Assembly: GCA_002336915.1 (NCBI GenBank)
Contig: DDET01000063.1
Coordinates: 5,143 to 69,142, forward strand
DNA: 64,000 nucleotides
Reading direction: 5' to 3'
Source: Bacteroidetes bacterium UBA1947
Lineage (GTDB): Bacteria; Bacteroidota; Bacteroidia; Chitinophagales; Chitinophagaceae
Shown: positions 45,045 through 53,293 of the stretch, in pieces
How positions within the stretch are numbered: position 1 is the first letter of the stretch
Layout: each line of letters starts with the position of its first letter
Translations under genes and position numbers: made by a program
The notes under the pieces: generated by a model
The model's input: only the letters and a program-made list of their open reading frames with translations
Databases searched by the model: none
What the model was told of the DNA's origin: nothing

Positions 45045-46184
45045 CTACTCTTTTCCCCATACTATAGCGGCATTAGATCCGCCAAAACCCGAGGCTGTCT
45101 TCAGCACATAATTTATCGCTGCAGGTTTCATTTTAGTGGTAATATTGAGTTCTTGCGATACACCATTGCTTTCATAGCCAGCAGAGGGGATCAATAATTG
45201 CCTTTTTATTGCTTCGGTGATCATCGCACTCTCCACCACACCGGCCGCGCCCAGCGTATGTCCTGTATATCCTTTAAAGCTGTGTATTTCTTTATCAGCT
45301 AGTCCCGTCAGGCCGAATGCCTTAGCTTCCATCTCGTCATTGTAAACCGTAGCGGTGCCATGTGCTGATACCATGTCAATAGCCGAGCTTTCAATATCTG
45401 CCTCAGCTAACGCTCGCGTTATAGCCATTGCCAGTTCTTCCCCCGTGCGCGATGGGCCTGATATATGATTTGCATCGTTCGACGTGGCCCCGGATAAAAG
45501 TGTGGCAAGCGGCATTTGCCCCGGCTGCGAACTAAGTATAATAGTACCAGCCGCTTCGCCTAGGTTAATGCCCTTCCGCTCAGCATCAAAAGGCCGGCAT
45601 GCTTTCTGTGATATGGCATGGAAAGATTGGAATCCGCTCAGTACAAACCTCGTGAACCGGTCGCAACCTGTTACGATCACATTTTTATACCTGCCACTCT
45701 GTATTAACCTAAGCCCGTAATTCAGTGCTATCACTCCCGATACACAAGCGTGAGATATAACGATTGGTTTAGCGCTTAGTCCTAATTCTTTAGCTATCGC
45801 ATTTGCGCTGTAGTGGAGCAATACCTGTTCGTCGGGAGCCTGCCCTAATAATTCTATATTGCCTTTTGTGCTCGATAATATAAATGCAGTTTCTTCAGGC
45901 TTCAGATCCCCCTCGTAATTACTGATCGCATCCTTTGCAGAATATAGTGCCAGCCGCTCAAATGGCGACAATGCACCGCTCCCTTTTGTGCGTTCGTATA
46001 TCACCTGCCACTGGTCCGGCCCCGGCTTGGATGCCATGAACGGGGTATTGCTCAATGAAGCGTCTTCGTATCGTTTTATACCGGGCTTATTGGCCGCAAC
46101 TGCCTGCCAGTTGGCCACAGTATTCATGCCCAGTGCCGATACAATATTTGTGGCAACCGCGTAAACCCTGTTCATTCTAGTCAT
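45045..46184 (-). CDS. Beta-ketoacyl-ACP synthase (FabF/KAS II-like)
   Basis: Condensing enzyme of 379 residues with a full active site: C147 in SHACVSG, H275 in SAHGTATVYND, H309 in GYTGHTLGAAG. It elongates an acyl chain on ACP. It is shorter than housekeeping FabF (about 415 residues) and is the last gene of a six-gene set with ACP, acyltransferase, dehydratase and thioesterase, which points to a special lipid or aryl-polyene-like product. It overlaps the thioesterase end by eight bases if the ATG at 46184 is used; an ATG three codons later is possible. Confidence 0.9.
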   Translation of the reverse strand: MTRMNRVYAVATNIVSALGMNTVANWQAVAANKPGIKRYEDASLSNTPFMASKPGPDQWQVIYERTKGSGALSPFERLALYSAKDAISNYEGDLKPEETAFILSSTKGNIELLGQAPDEQVLLHYSANAIAKELGLSAKPIVISHACVSGVIALNYGLRLIQSGRYKNVIVTGCDRFTRFVLSGFQSFHAISQKACRPFDAERKGINLGEAAGTIILSSQPGQMPLATLLSGATSNDANHISGPSRTGEELAMAITRALAEADIESSAIDMVSAHGTATVYNDEMEAKAFGLTGLADKEIHSFKGYTGHTLGAAGVVESAMITEAIKRQLLIPSAGYESNGVSQELNITTKMKPAAINYVLKTASGFGGSNAAIVWGKE

Positions 46185-46602
46185 TCAGCCATTTTCGTTT
46201 CCAATCCACCATGAACTGGGGCAGTGTCAGCATCAGTTCCATACTTTCTTTATGCATAAATACCTGTACCGAACTTCCCTTGGCTATTACTTCGTTTGTG
46301 TTTATATCATACAATGTGTAGAAGAACATCAGCTTTGCTGCGTGCGCATCATGGTAGGTTGTTTCCAGCCTTACCCAGTTACTGTATCTTAAGATGCGTT
46401 TGTATTCGCATTTAATGTCCACGATCGGTACAATGATATTCTCCCTGTACAGGTCAAGGTAGCGTAGCCCGTATGCCTTGCCAAAAGCCTCTCTCCCATC
46501 TTCAAAGTAGCGTATATAATGGCCATGCCATACTATGCCTAATGGATCTGCTTCGCTGAATTTTACTTCAAGTTCCGTGCTATGTGTCAGTGTTTTGTGC
46601 AA
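46177..46602 (-). CDS. 4-hydroxybenzoyl-CoA thioesterase-like hotdog protein
   Basis: Hotdog protein of 141 residues. The segment FSEADPLGIVWHGHYIRYFE is the YbgC/4-hydroxybenzoyl-CoA thioesterase active-site pattern, with Asp in place near residue 19. The best start is a TTG at 46602, as no ATG precedes the conserved first strand. It is sandwiched in the acyl cassette and overlaps the ketosynthase start. It probably releases or edits the acyl product; the substrate is unknown. Confidence 0.82.
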   Translation of the reverse strand: MHKTLTHSTELEVKFSEADPLGIVWHGHYIRYFEDGREAFGKAYGLRYLDLYRENIIVPIVDIKCEYKRILRYSNWVRLETTYHDAHAAKLMFFYTLYDINTNEVIAKGSSVQVFMHKESMELMLTLPQFMVDWKRKWLND

Positions 46603-46629
46603 TGGGCCTGTTCTTTATCCGGTTAATTG

Positions 46630-47262
46630 TTATTTCCACTTTTTCAGGTTGTCGCCTATGTCTTTCAGCGCCAGGTTAAACGTTTTAGCCCAGTAGTTAC
46701 GGAATCCGAAGCCACCGCTCTTTTCTGTAAGGCGCTTTGTAAGCAGCACCGTTTTCTTGTTCATGTCTACAAATGTGACCCACATTGCTGCTTCTTCCCT
46801 GCCTTTGCTCATCGCTTCTACAAATATCATCATGCCCAGTCCGCTGTTACCTTCGAAGTTGTATTTTTTCACAAGGTTATTTATATCCTGCTCCGTAAGG
46901 TGGCTATAAGCATTGGCATCGTCTGTAAAGAAGTTCGGATTCTTAATGCTGTTATTCGCTTTTTCAGTCACGGTCAGCGCGTATTTCACATCTCCGCGGT
47001 TCGTAGCTTTAGCTACATCGAATTTTTTTTGCTCTTTTACGAAGAGCTCGTTCCAGCCCGGGAAATATTTATCGCGCATCGCCCCATTGGTTATCTCGCC
47101 TGCATCTTTCCACTGCGCGGCATCCCCTATGAATTTAAGTTGCGTGAAGTCAATGCCCAGCCAGGTAATTTCCTTGCCGGGGTCAAAAATGTCCGCTTTT
47201 GTTTGTGCCCATGTAGCAACACAAAATGTCATTGCGATAAATGAAAGTATGAGCTTTTTCAT
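46630..47262 (-). CDS. Secreted protein of unknown function in the acyl cassette
   Basis: Protein of 210 residues with a clear signal peptide (1-20, ending ATWAQ). I do not recognise the family. The mature part has KEITWLGIDFTQLKFIGDAA near the start and a Gly-rich GNSGLGMMIFVEAMSKG strand later, which suggests an alpha/beta fold in the periplasm. In related aryl-polyene or flexirubin clusters a LolA-like lipid carrier often sits at this place; this sequence does not clearly match LolA. It lies between the thioesterase (27-base gap) and the dehydratase (11-base gap), so a role with the same product is inferred from context. Confidence 0.7.
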   Translation of the reverse strand: MKKLILSFIAMTFCVATWAQTKADIFDPGKEITWLGIDFTQLKFIGDAAQWKDAGEITNGAMRDKYFPGWNELFVKEQKKFDVAKATNRGDVKYALTVTEKANNSIKNPNFFTDDANAYSHLTEQDINNLVKKYNFEGNSGLGMMIFVEAMSKGREEAAMWVTFVDMNKKTVLLTKRLTEKSGGFGFRNYWAKTFNLALKDIGDNLKKWK

Positions 47263-47273
47263 AACATTTTATT

Positions 47274-47687
47274 TTATTGTTGAAGAAATATCTTTAGTTC
47301 ACAACTGGCTATTTCGCGACCGTCTTTAAAAACCCTTCCCTGCACGATGTGTACGTTCAGCACCTGGTTCATAAACTGTATTTCGGTACTTATAGTATCG
47401 CCAACATTTGGCAACTCATTTATGATAAGGTTCTTCAGTGCACCTATATATCCTACCTGTGGTGGTATCCCGCTTTCGCCCGATCTGTAACCCGTGCCTG
47501 CAGCCGCAGTCTGCGCCATGTTTTCTACAAGGCCGGGCTCCGTAAACCGCCCGTTCTCTACAAACAAGTGCCCTTCGCGTACGGTAAAACTTGTTTGGGA
47601 TATAGTATCGTCGGCCCTTGTCACTTCGTCTATCATCACAAAGGGTGGGCCTTGGGGTATATATTTTTTCGCGTCCGTTCCGGTCAT
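47274..47687 (-). CDS. 3-hydroxyacyl-ACP dehydratase-like hotdog protein
   Basis: FabZ/FabA-like protein of 137 residues. YIPQGPPFVMIDEV opens the fold, and EGHLFVENGRFTEPGLVENM carries the His and the Glu expected for dehydration. The start is the ATG at 47687, which overlaps the acyltransferase stop as ATGA; an in-frame TTG three codons earlier is less likely. The form with NGRFTEPGLVENMAQ is typical of dehydratases in flexirubin/aryl-polyene-like clusters rather than of housekeeping FabZ. Confidence 0.85.
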   Translation of the reverse strand: MTGTDAKKYIPQGPPFVMIDEVTRADDTISQTSFTVREGHLFVENGRFTEPGLVENMAQTAAAGTGYRSGESGIPPQVGYIGALKNLIINELPNVGDTISTEIQFMNQVLNVHIVQGRVFKDGREIASCELKIFLQQ

Positions 47688-48562
47688 GCTTTCCAAAAGT
47701 CGTAATAATTAAACCATTGTTCGGGATATTGTTTCAGCCTCTTCTCCAGCAGTGCTACATAATCATCCAGCATTGTTTCCATCCCGGCAGTTCCCCTGCC
47801 ATCATAAGTCTTTCCGGGTTCCGAGTAGAAATGGTACTGAAAATTACTTTCTTTAAATGCAAAAACAAAGCAAACAGGTGCTCTTAATTTAGATGCGAGT
47901 ATAAATGGCCCCGCCGGGAAATTTGCTTTTTCTCCCAGGAAATCGTGTTGCATGATGCGGTTGCCCGGCCTGAAACGGTCTCCGTGCATGCAGATCAGCT
48001 CATTACGGTTTAGCGCGGCGCTCATTTCATAAATATGAGACATGTCATCTTTTATGAAAATGATGTTGAAAGAGCGTTTCTTGTCAAATTGCTCCATGTA
48101 GTTTTTTATCTGCTCAGCCTCACCGTCATACATCACTATATTGATCTTCGCTTCAACCATGTCCAATAGATGGCCCGCCACCTCCCAGTTGCCAAGGTGC
48201 GCACTTAGCAGCACGCCGCCCTTGCCGTCCTTCACCAGCTGCTCTATGTGGTGTACACCATCATGGGTAAAGCTGAGCGGGTTTTTCACGCCCGATAGCA
48301 CTACTATTTTATCAATGATCGTTTGCCCGAAGGTAAGCAGGTTCTTTTTGATGAGCTTTCTTGCCTGGGCCTTATCATAGCCCATTCTTTGCATATACAG
48401 GTACTTCAATGGCCCGGTAGCGGCTTTAACAAAAAGGCGGTAATACAGTGTTACAAAGGTCAGTAAGCCATAAGCCGGCTTAAGGCCTCCATAACGTAAA
48501 AGCCAAACGAATATCCGGTATCCTGATGTTGTACCACGGGAGCGTCCTTCCCATGCAGCCAT
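47684..48562 (-). CDS. Lysophospholipid/LpxL-like acyltransferase
   Basis: Membrane-associated acyltransferase of 292 residues of the HtrB/LpxL superfamily. The catalytic H-x4-E motif is H122/E127 in LLSAHLGNWEVAG. A hydrophobic segment lies near residues 30-45. Later segments include MHGDRFRPGNRIMQHDFLG and FPAGPFILASKLRAPVCFVF, which match the second and third conserved blocks. It is placed directly after the ACP gene (one base between) and coupled to the dehydratase (ATGA). It probably transfers the cassette's acyl product to a lipid acceptor. Confidence 0.88.
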   Translation of the reverse strand: MAAWEGRSRGTTSGYRIFVWLLRYGGLKPAYGLLTFVTLYYRLFVKAATGPLKYLYMQRMGYDKAQARKLIKKNLLTFGQTIIDKIVVLSGVKNPLSFTHDGVHHIEQLVKDGKGGVLLSAHLGNWEVAGHLLDMVEAKINIVMYDGEAEQIKNYMEQFDKKRSFNIIFIKDDMSHIYEMSAALNRNELICMHGDRFRPGNRIMQHDFLGEKANFPAGPFILASKLRAPVCFVFAFKESNFQYHFYSEPGKTYDGRGTAGMETMLDDYVALLEKRLKQYPEQWFNYYDFWKA

Positions 48563-48563
48563 A

Positions 48564-48821
48564 CTAGGCGGTGATTTGTGCCTGCAGGCGGTTCGCTACA
48601 TAATCGTACAGGTCTTGTATCGTATGCATTTGCTGGAAGTCTTCCGGCTTCACTTTGAAGCCAAAGTTCTGCTCAATGGCTACAACCAGGTCAATGTAAT
48701 CCAGGCTGTCAAGGTCCAGAGTTTCCTTCAGGTTAGCATCTGGTTTAATAGCCTCTGCATCTACCTCAAAATCTTCCACCATAAAATCGGTGATCCGGCT
48801 AATTATTTCTTGTTGCTCCAT
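48564..48821 (-). CDS. Acyl carrier protein of the acyl cassette
   Basis: ACP of 85 residues. Serine 39 in LDLDSLDYIDL is the 4'-phosphopantetheine attachment site, followed by helix II (VVAIEQNFGFKV) and the closing helix DLYDYVANRL. The start is the ATG at 48821; the frame extends two codons to a GTG at 48827, which is less likely. As first gene of the six-gene set it carries the growing chain for the ketosynthase, dehydratase and acyltransferase downstream. It differs from primary AcpP in surface residues, consistent with a dedicated role. Confidence 0.92.
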   Translation of the reverse strand: MEQQEIISRITDFMVEDFEVDAEAIKPDANLKETLDLDSLDYIDLVVAIEQNFGFKVKPEDFQQMHTIQDLYDYVANRLQAQITA

Positions 48822-49109
48822 AAACACTTATCAAGTAGGGGTAAGCCGTTTTACCGGCTGTTAATTATTGCAATATAATTATTCGATTTTTGTAAAGCTA
48901 TGCCTTTACAAGCTGCGAAATTAAATAAAAATTCAGGTTTTACAGAGAAATAAGGCGATAAATTAAATACTTAATGCATAAAACCTATAGCGCAACTGCG
49001 GGTATGCCCTGTAGAGGTACCGTTTTTATAGTAAATAATGAATTATAAACATGAAGGCTCTGTAGCAACCATGTGTTTTCGCTACAAATAATTTACACCC
49101 GGAACGTTT

Positions 49110-49373
49110 TCAGAAATGTATATCAACGATACTCTCTACCGGTATCACTGTGCCACCCTTAAGCTGCAGATACCCTTCTCCTGCCGACCAGACAGTTGTC
49201 TCGACAGAGACAGGCCCTTCGGTCGTCTCAAACGTTATATATGTTTTTCCTTTGAACTCATTGCCCAGCCGCATAGCATAGCTAAGTTCTTTATGCCATT
49301 GGGCCACTTTGTTTACAAGCGCAGGTACGATCTTGTAGCGGGATATTTCTTCTTTCGAAATAAGTGTTGCCAT
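49110..49373 (-). CDS. Conserved hypothetical small protein
   Basis: Protein of 87 residues with no signal peptide or membrane span. The N-terminal helix (ISKEEISRYKIVPALVNKVA) is followed by a beta-rich half with TYITFETTEGPVSVETTVW and a closing VIPVESIVDIHF, which resembles short regulatory or RNA-binding beta proteins. I do not recognise a named family. The 288-base gap between it and the ACP gene holds only a weak inverted repeat (TGTAGC at 49061, GCTACA at 49081). It is monocistronic, with the neighbours on the same strand separated by more than 95 bases. Confidence 0.6.
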   Translation of the reverse strand: MATLISKEEISRYKIVPALVNKVAQWHKELSYAMRLGNEFKGKTYITFETTEGPVSVETTVWSAGEGYLQLKGGTVIPVESIVDIHF

Positions 49374-49427
49374 ATTTCCACATTAAAAGGACTCCTAATT
49401 TAGCTTTTTATATCGTAAAAAGCAACA

Positions 49428-49453
49428 TAAAGCCCGAGATTTCTCAGGCTTTA
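49428..49453 (-). terminator. Hairpin terminator after the TonB-dependent receptor
   Basis: AAAGCC and GAGA arms pair with TCTC and GGCTTT with one C/A mismatch. In the minus direction it lies just after the receptor stop at 49473, but the T run is short. Confidence 0.55.
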
Positions 49454-49472
49454 TGCAATATATGGGGTGTAT

Positions 49473-51908
49473 TTATCGAATGTGTAGGGGAACTGACAAA
49501 GTAAGGCTGATGTTCCTGCCCATGTTATAAATACCTGTCCGGCCGGTCACATTGTTTACATCGGCATAGCGCAGCCTGCTCAGGTGGTTTTGATAGGCAA
49601 CATCGGTAAGGTTTTGTCCCGCTATGGTAATGCTGCAGAGTGTCTGTTGTTTCTTATTCACGATATCTGCACCTATGCCTGCATCAAGTATGCTGTATCC
49701 CGGCGATACCGTTTCTGTCCCATACGCCGCAAAGACCGAGTTCTGCGAAAAGTTTACATCTAGGCCTACTTTGGCATATACGTTCCTTAACCTGTTTGTA
49801 AGTGTATTTTTCTGTGCCCTAAGGTCTACTTGCCAGCGCGCAGCCGGTATATAGGGCAGGTTGCGTGTACTGTCAGTTCCATGCATGAAAGACCCTTTTA
49901 CATACGACAAAGTATTTTCCAGGTGCAGCCAGTCAAAAGGGTGGGGGTGCACGTCAATATTCAATTCCCCGCCATAGAGATTTGCGTCCGATTGGCCATA
50001 GAAATAAGCAGGCACACCATCCGCATTATTTCTTTCTGGTATAGAATCACCTCCATTCGCACCCTGCAGTTTGTATATGAAAATGAAGTTACGGATGTAG
50101 TTATCAAATATAGCTGCGTTCACCATTATGTGATCAGAGTTCCAACTTATACCAAGGTCTGTCTGTAAGCTCTGCTCTGCTTTTAGGTTGGTGTTGCCAT
50201 ACTCATAACGTATCGTTCCTTCGTGCACACCATTTGCTGATAGTTCAGCAATATTCGGCGTACGGTAACCACTCGCAATGTTAAACTTCAATGTTGTGCG
50301 TTTGTCCACGTTGTAACCTGCACCTGCACTCGCAGTTACGTTCGAATAGCTCTTTTCAAAAGGGCTGAATTGAAGATTGGCAGTTGGCGATTTTTGCGCA
50401 GTGTTATCAGGTCCCAGGTACAGTGCCTTACCGGTAATATTCCTGTAGCCATAACGCAGGCCACCCGATACCGACCATTTATCCCATTCTTTTTTGGCAA
50501 GGCTGTATATCCCTGCATCGTACATGGTGTAGTCGGGCACGAGATAGTCATCACCTTTGTTTTTATTGAACTGCATCATGCCATTCACTCCGGTCGATAT
50601 CTGCCAGTCCTTAAACCTCAGTGTATAGTACTTTACATCGTAAGTATAGCTCTGCAATTGCAGCCACAATCCGGGTGTATTCTCCGCTACAGGATCGGCA
50701 AACTCTTTACGTGTATTGCTTTGGTAGCCTATATTTATACCCAGCCGCCTGCCATTGTTCAGGTTTATATTATTCTCCCAGTCTATTTTCTCGTGGTTTA
50801 TCACCTGGTACGGTACCGCCATGCTGTACGACTGGCCATCATCTTTCGTTACCAATTCTGTAATAGCATTTCCGGAATTATTTACCTGTTTTATGAAGCT
50901 GCCTGTCGCACTGTCACGGTCTCCTTCGGCAATACCAAGATGCTGGTTGTAGGAGGTGAAAGATAATCGTGAATAGCCCCACTGCCTGTTCACACCTACA
51001 CTGCCGCCATAGTCTGTATTACGGAAGCGTGAATCGTACACATAGCCATCATACTTGTTCTTATAGTCGTGTGCTTCTTTCTGGGTCAGGTAGCCGCTAA
51101 TGCTTAAGCCATTTATATTTCCTCCCAGTTGCACATGCCCCGCGCTCAGGCCATTATTGGTTTGGAAGTTGCCGGTCACATTGCCTTCTATCTTGCCCAG
51201 CGGTATAGGGTCGTTCGATACGATGTTGATCACACCTGCCACCGCATCCGATCCATATGCCAGCGATGCAGGGCCTTTCAGCACTTCCACTCTTGTTACA
51301 TTATAATCGTCTATTTCTATGCCATGCTCGTCGCCCCATTGTTGTCCTTCCTGCCGCACGCCATTGTTCAGTGTTATGATGCGGTTGTAGCCCAGGCCGC
51401 GTATCACGGGTTTCGACACCGCCGGTCCCGTACTCACCTGGTTCACACCCGGTACCTTGGTTAGCGCGTCTATAATATTGGTCGATACATCTTCATGCAG
51501 CTCTTTTAGCCGCATACTTTGTATAGGTATAAAGCTGCGTCGTTCATCCGTCGCCTGGCTGGTTCCTGTAATGACCACCTCATTTTTTTCAATGATACTT
51601 TCGCTCAGTTTGAAGTCCTGTTTTACTACACCTTTTATGTGTAGTGTGGCAGTGTATGTAGCATAACCAAGCATATGCACCTCCACCAGGAAATTGCCTT
51701 CCGGCAGGTTATTGATATGGTAATACCCTTCAGTATCGGCAACAGTGCCGGTTCTTAGATCGGGTATGGTAACTATTGCGCCTATGATGGCCTGTCCTTT
51801 TTCATCTGTTACAGTGCCTTGTATGGCATTGCCGGGCGCTGCAAATGATGGTAATGAGATGGCCATTGACGCCAATAGCAATAGATACTTGTGTATGTTG
51901 AGAAACAT
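49473..51908 (-). CDS. TonB-dependent outer-membrane receptor
   Basis: Receptor of 811 residues. A signal peptide (1-23, ending PSFAA) precedes a carboxypeptidase-regulatory-like domain at about residues 28-110 (IQGTVTDEKGQAIIGAIVTI). A plug domain with VPGVNQVSTGPAVSKPVIRG and VEVLKGPASLAYGSDAVAGV follows, then a 22-strand type barrel ending in SLTLSVPLHIR. The plug is of the siderophore/metal class rather than SusC, and no SusD gene is near. The substrate is not readable from the barrel. A His-rich small secreted protein lies just upstream, which makes a metal ion or metal complex plausible. TonB/ExbB/ExbD at 18.7-21.8 kb could energise it. Confidence 0.93.
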   Translation of the reverse strand: MFLNIHKYLLLLASMAISLPSFAAPGNAIQGTVTDEKGQAIIGAIVTIPDLRTGTVADTEGYYHINNLPEGNFLVEVHMLGYATYTATLHIKGVVKQDFKLSESIIEKNEVVITGTSQATDERRSFIPIQSMRLKELHEDVSTNIIDALTKVPGVNQVSTGPAVSKPVIRGLGYNRIITLNNGVRQEGQQWGDEHGIEIDDYNVTRVEVLKGPASLAYGSDAVAGVINIVSNDPIPLGKIEGNVTGNFQTNNGLSAGHVQLGGNINGLSISGYLTQKEAHDYKNKYDGYVYDSRFRNTDYGGSVGVNRQWGYSRLSFTSYNQHLGIAEGDRDSATGSFIKQVNNSGNAITELVTKDDGQSYSMAVPYQVINHEKIDWENNINLNNGRRLGINIGYQSNTRKEFADPVAENTPGLWLQLQSYTYDVKYYTLRFKDWQISTGVNGMMQFNKNKGDDYLVPDYTMYDAGIYSLAKKEWDKWSVSGGLRYGYRNITGKALYLGPDNTAQKSPTANLQFSPFEKSYSNVTASAGAGYNVDKRTTLKFNIASGYRTPNIAELSANGVHEGTIRYEYGNTNLKAEQSLQTDLGISWNSDHIMVNAAIFDNYIRNFIFIYKLQGANGGDSIPERNNADGVPAYFYGQSDANLYGGELNIDVHPHPFDWLHLENTLSYVKGSFMHGTDSTRNLPYIPAARWQVDLRAQKNTLTNRLRNVYAKVGLDVNFSQNSVFAAYGTETVSPGYSILDAGIGADIVNKKQQTLCSITIAGQNLTDVAYQNHLSRLRYADVNNVTGRTGIYNMGRNISLTLSVPLHIR

Positions 51909-51977
51909 CTTTTTTCGTAAATAATGTTAGAGATCCTTCTTGCAAGGCTTAAACACGCGCCGGGGCACGTCGGGGAA

Positions 51978-52313
51978 CTATGCAACAACAGGAGGCCCTC
52001 GCAACGAATGTTGCCCTGTATATGAGCGGAGATTACCGGCCTGGTATACAGCATTATAAACGGAGAAGTGGGAAAGTTCAGAATAGAAAACACGCGGTAG
52101 TTCGCTGTCGTTTGCAAAAGGGGCCAGCGCAAAGCCAAGGAAGGTACAGTGGTGATGTTTGCTTTCCAGGGCAGGGCCATCATGCTTTGAGCTTACGTCT
52201 ACAGTATCGTCATGGCCTGCAAAGGAGTGCACAAAGTCCATCGTTGTGCTCCCAAAAAGGAGTAAGAACGATAGCCATGTTGAAATGACAATATGTAAAA
52301 GTCGTTTTATCAA
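51978..52313 (-). CDS. Small His-rich secreted protein upstream of the TonB receptor
   Basis: Protein of 111 residues starting at a TTG (52313). A signal-like hydrophobic segment lies at about residues 8-22 (IVISTWLSFLLLFGSTT), then FVHSFAGHDDTVDVSSKHDG and ESKHHHCTFLGFALAPF with a KHHHC cluster. Similar short His/Cys proteins often precede metal-related TonB receptors in Bacteroidota. The His/Cys clusters suggest metal binding; the exact family is unknown to me. The gap to the receptor start is 69 bases, so cotranscription is likely. Confidence 0.6.
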   Translation of the reverse strand: MIKRLLHIVISTWLSFLLLFGSTTMDFVHSFAGHDDTVDVSSKHDGPALESKHHHCTFLGFALAPFANDSELPRVFYSELSHFSVYNAVYQAGNLRSYTGQHSLRGPPVVA

Positions 52314-52416
52314 TCGCTTGATACTATTAGATGCTTGATGCTCTTGTTATTCGGCACAATTATCTTGCCAAACTACCATAATCGGCCAAAAACTGGTTTA
52401 CGGGTATGTTATACCC

Positions 52417-53244
52417 TTAATTCAGTGGCAGTTCTTTGTGCCGCTTCTTAAAGTTAATGTCATACCCAAGAAAACCCAGAACCTCGCCGTAAAGGAAATG
52501 GTGCCTGGCCGTACCACCTGCCACAGTTAGCGAATTTAGGTAATTGGCAAAGCCGCCCTTCACCGTTGCTTCCAGGAACAGGTTCCTTAATGGGTAAATG
52601 CGCAGCCCTGTTTCCAGTCCCAGTATATAGCCTGCCACGTGCAGCTTATTGTCCAGTTGCTTGCCCATCAATGTAACGTCCGATTTTGGGATCACCACTC
52701 CGGCTCCGGCTTTCCATATCGCGGTGGCCACGCGGCGTTTTTTACTTTTTAGTAATTCTTGCTGCCCTACATAGTTGATGTGATAGAAATTAGCCCCGTT
52801 GGTATGCTCAAAATGCAGGAAGTATGGTCTCAGGGTAGTATCCCAGTCTATTGCCTCACCTGCTATTTGCCCGGTTATGTGCACCTGCTGGTAATCGGTT
52901 ACCACATATTTTGCATGGTCATAGTTCAGTTCTATGGCATGTGTATGGTCTTTATTCAGGTACACGCCTATACGGAAGCTGTTTTGGGGAATAGTAATGT
53001 CCAATGGGTTTGTGCGGAAGCCGTCAAAGTCGGGTTTGTCGTGGGCCACGGCATCATGCACTACAAAATCATACTTGCTGCCGTTCTTTAAATGTATATC
53101 ACTTTTCGAGAACTTGTCCCTGCCATAACCCCACTGCAGGTATATACCTGAGAAAACAGGCTTTTCAAACAGTTTATTCAGAAATTGCGCATTGGCTTGG
53201 GAGAAGAAGATAATAAGAATGCTTAGCAAGAATAACTTTCGCAT
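52417..53244 (-). CDS. Predicted outer-membrane beta-barrel protein of unknown function
   Basis: Protein of 275 residues with a signal peptide (1-20, ending QANAQ). The mature part alternates hydrophobic and polar residues with many aromatics (GIYLQWGYGRDKFS; HAIELNYDHAKYVVTD; ILGLETGLRIYPLRNLFLEA), as in eight- to ten-strand outer-membrane barrels. The end (GYDINFKKRHKELPLN) does not finish in Phe. I chose the ATG at 53244 because a promoter box lies at 53266-53273, and an earlier in-frame start at 53268 would overlap it. No closer family assignment can be made. It precedes the His-rich gene by 103 bases on the same strand. Confidence 0.7.
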   Translation of the reverse strand: MRKLFLLSILIIFFSQANAQFLNKLFEKPVFSGIYLQWGYGRDKFSKSDIHLKNGSKYDFVVHDAVAHDKPDFDGFRTNPLDITIPQNSFRIGVYLNKDHTHAIELNYDHAKYVVTDYQQVHITGQIAGEAIDWDTTLRPYFLHFEHTNGANFYHINYVGQQELLKSKKRRVATAIWKAGAGVVIPKSDVTLMGKQLDNKLHVAGYILGLETGLRIYPLRNLFLEATVKGGFANYLNSLTVAGGTARHHFLYGEVLGFLGYDINFKKRHKELPLN

Positions 53245-53265
53245 GACGCGGTGGTTTTTGAGCCG

Positions 53266-53273
53266 CAAAGATA
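53266..53273 (-). promoter_or_regulatory. Bacteroidota -7 promoter box for the outer-membrane protein gene
   Basis: On the minus strand TATCTTTG matches TAnnTTTG, 21 bases before the ATG at 53244. It lies in the 49-base gap after the thiolase gene. Confidence 0.6.
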
Positions 53274-53293
53274 AAGGCTTTTGTCATTCGGTC

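Noticed and set aside
48822..49109. Possible small RNA or gene in the gap between the ACP gene and the 87-residue gene
   Set aside because: Only a weak six-base inverted repeat was found, with no promoter box or terminator to support a transcript.
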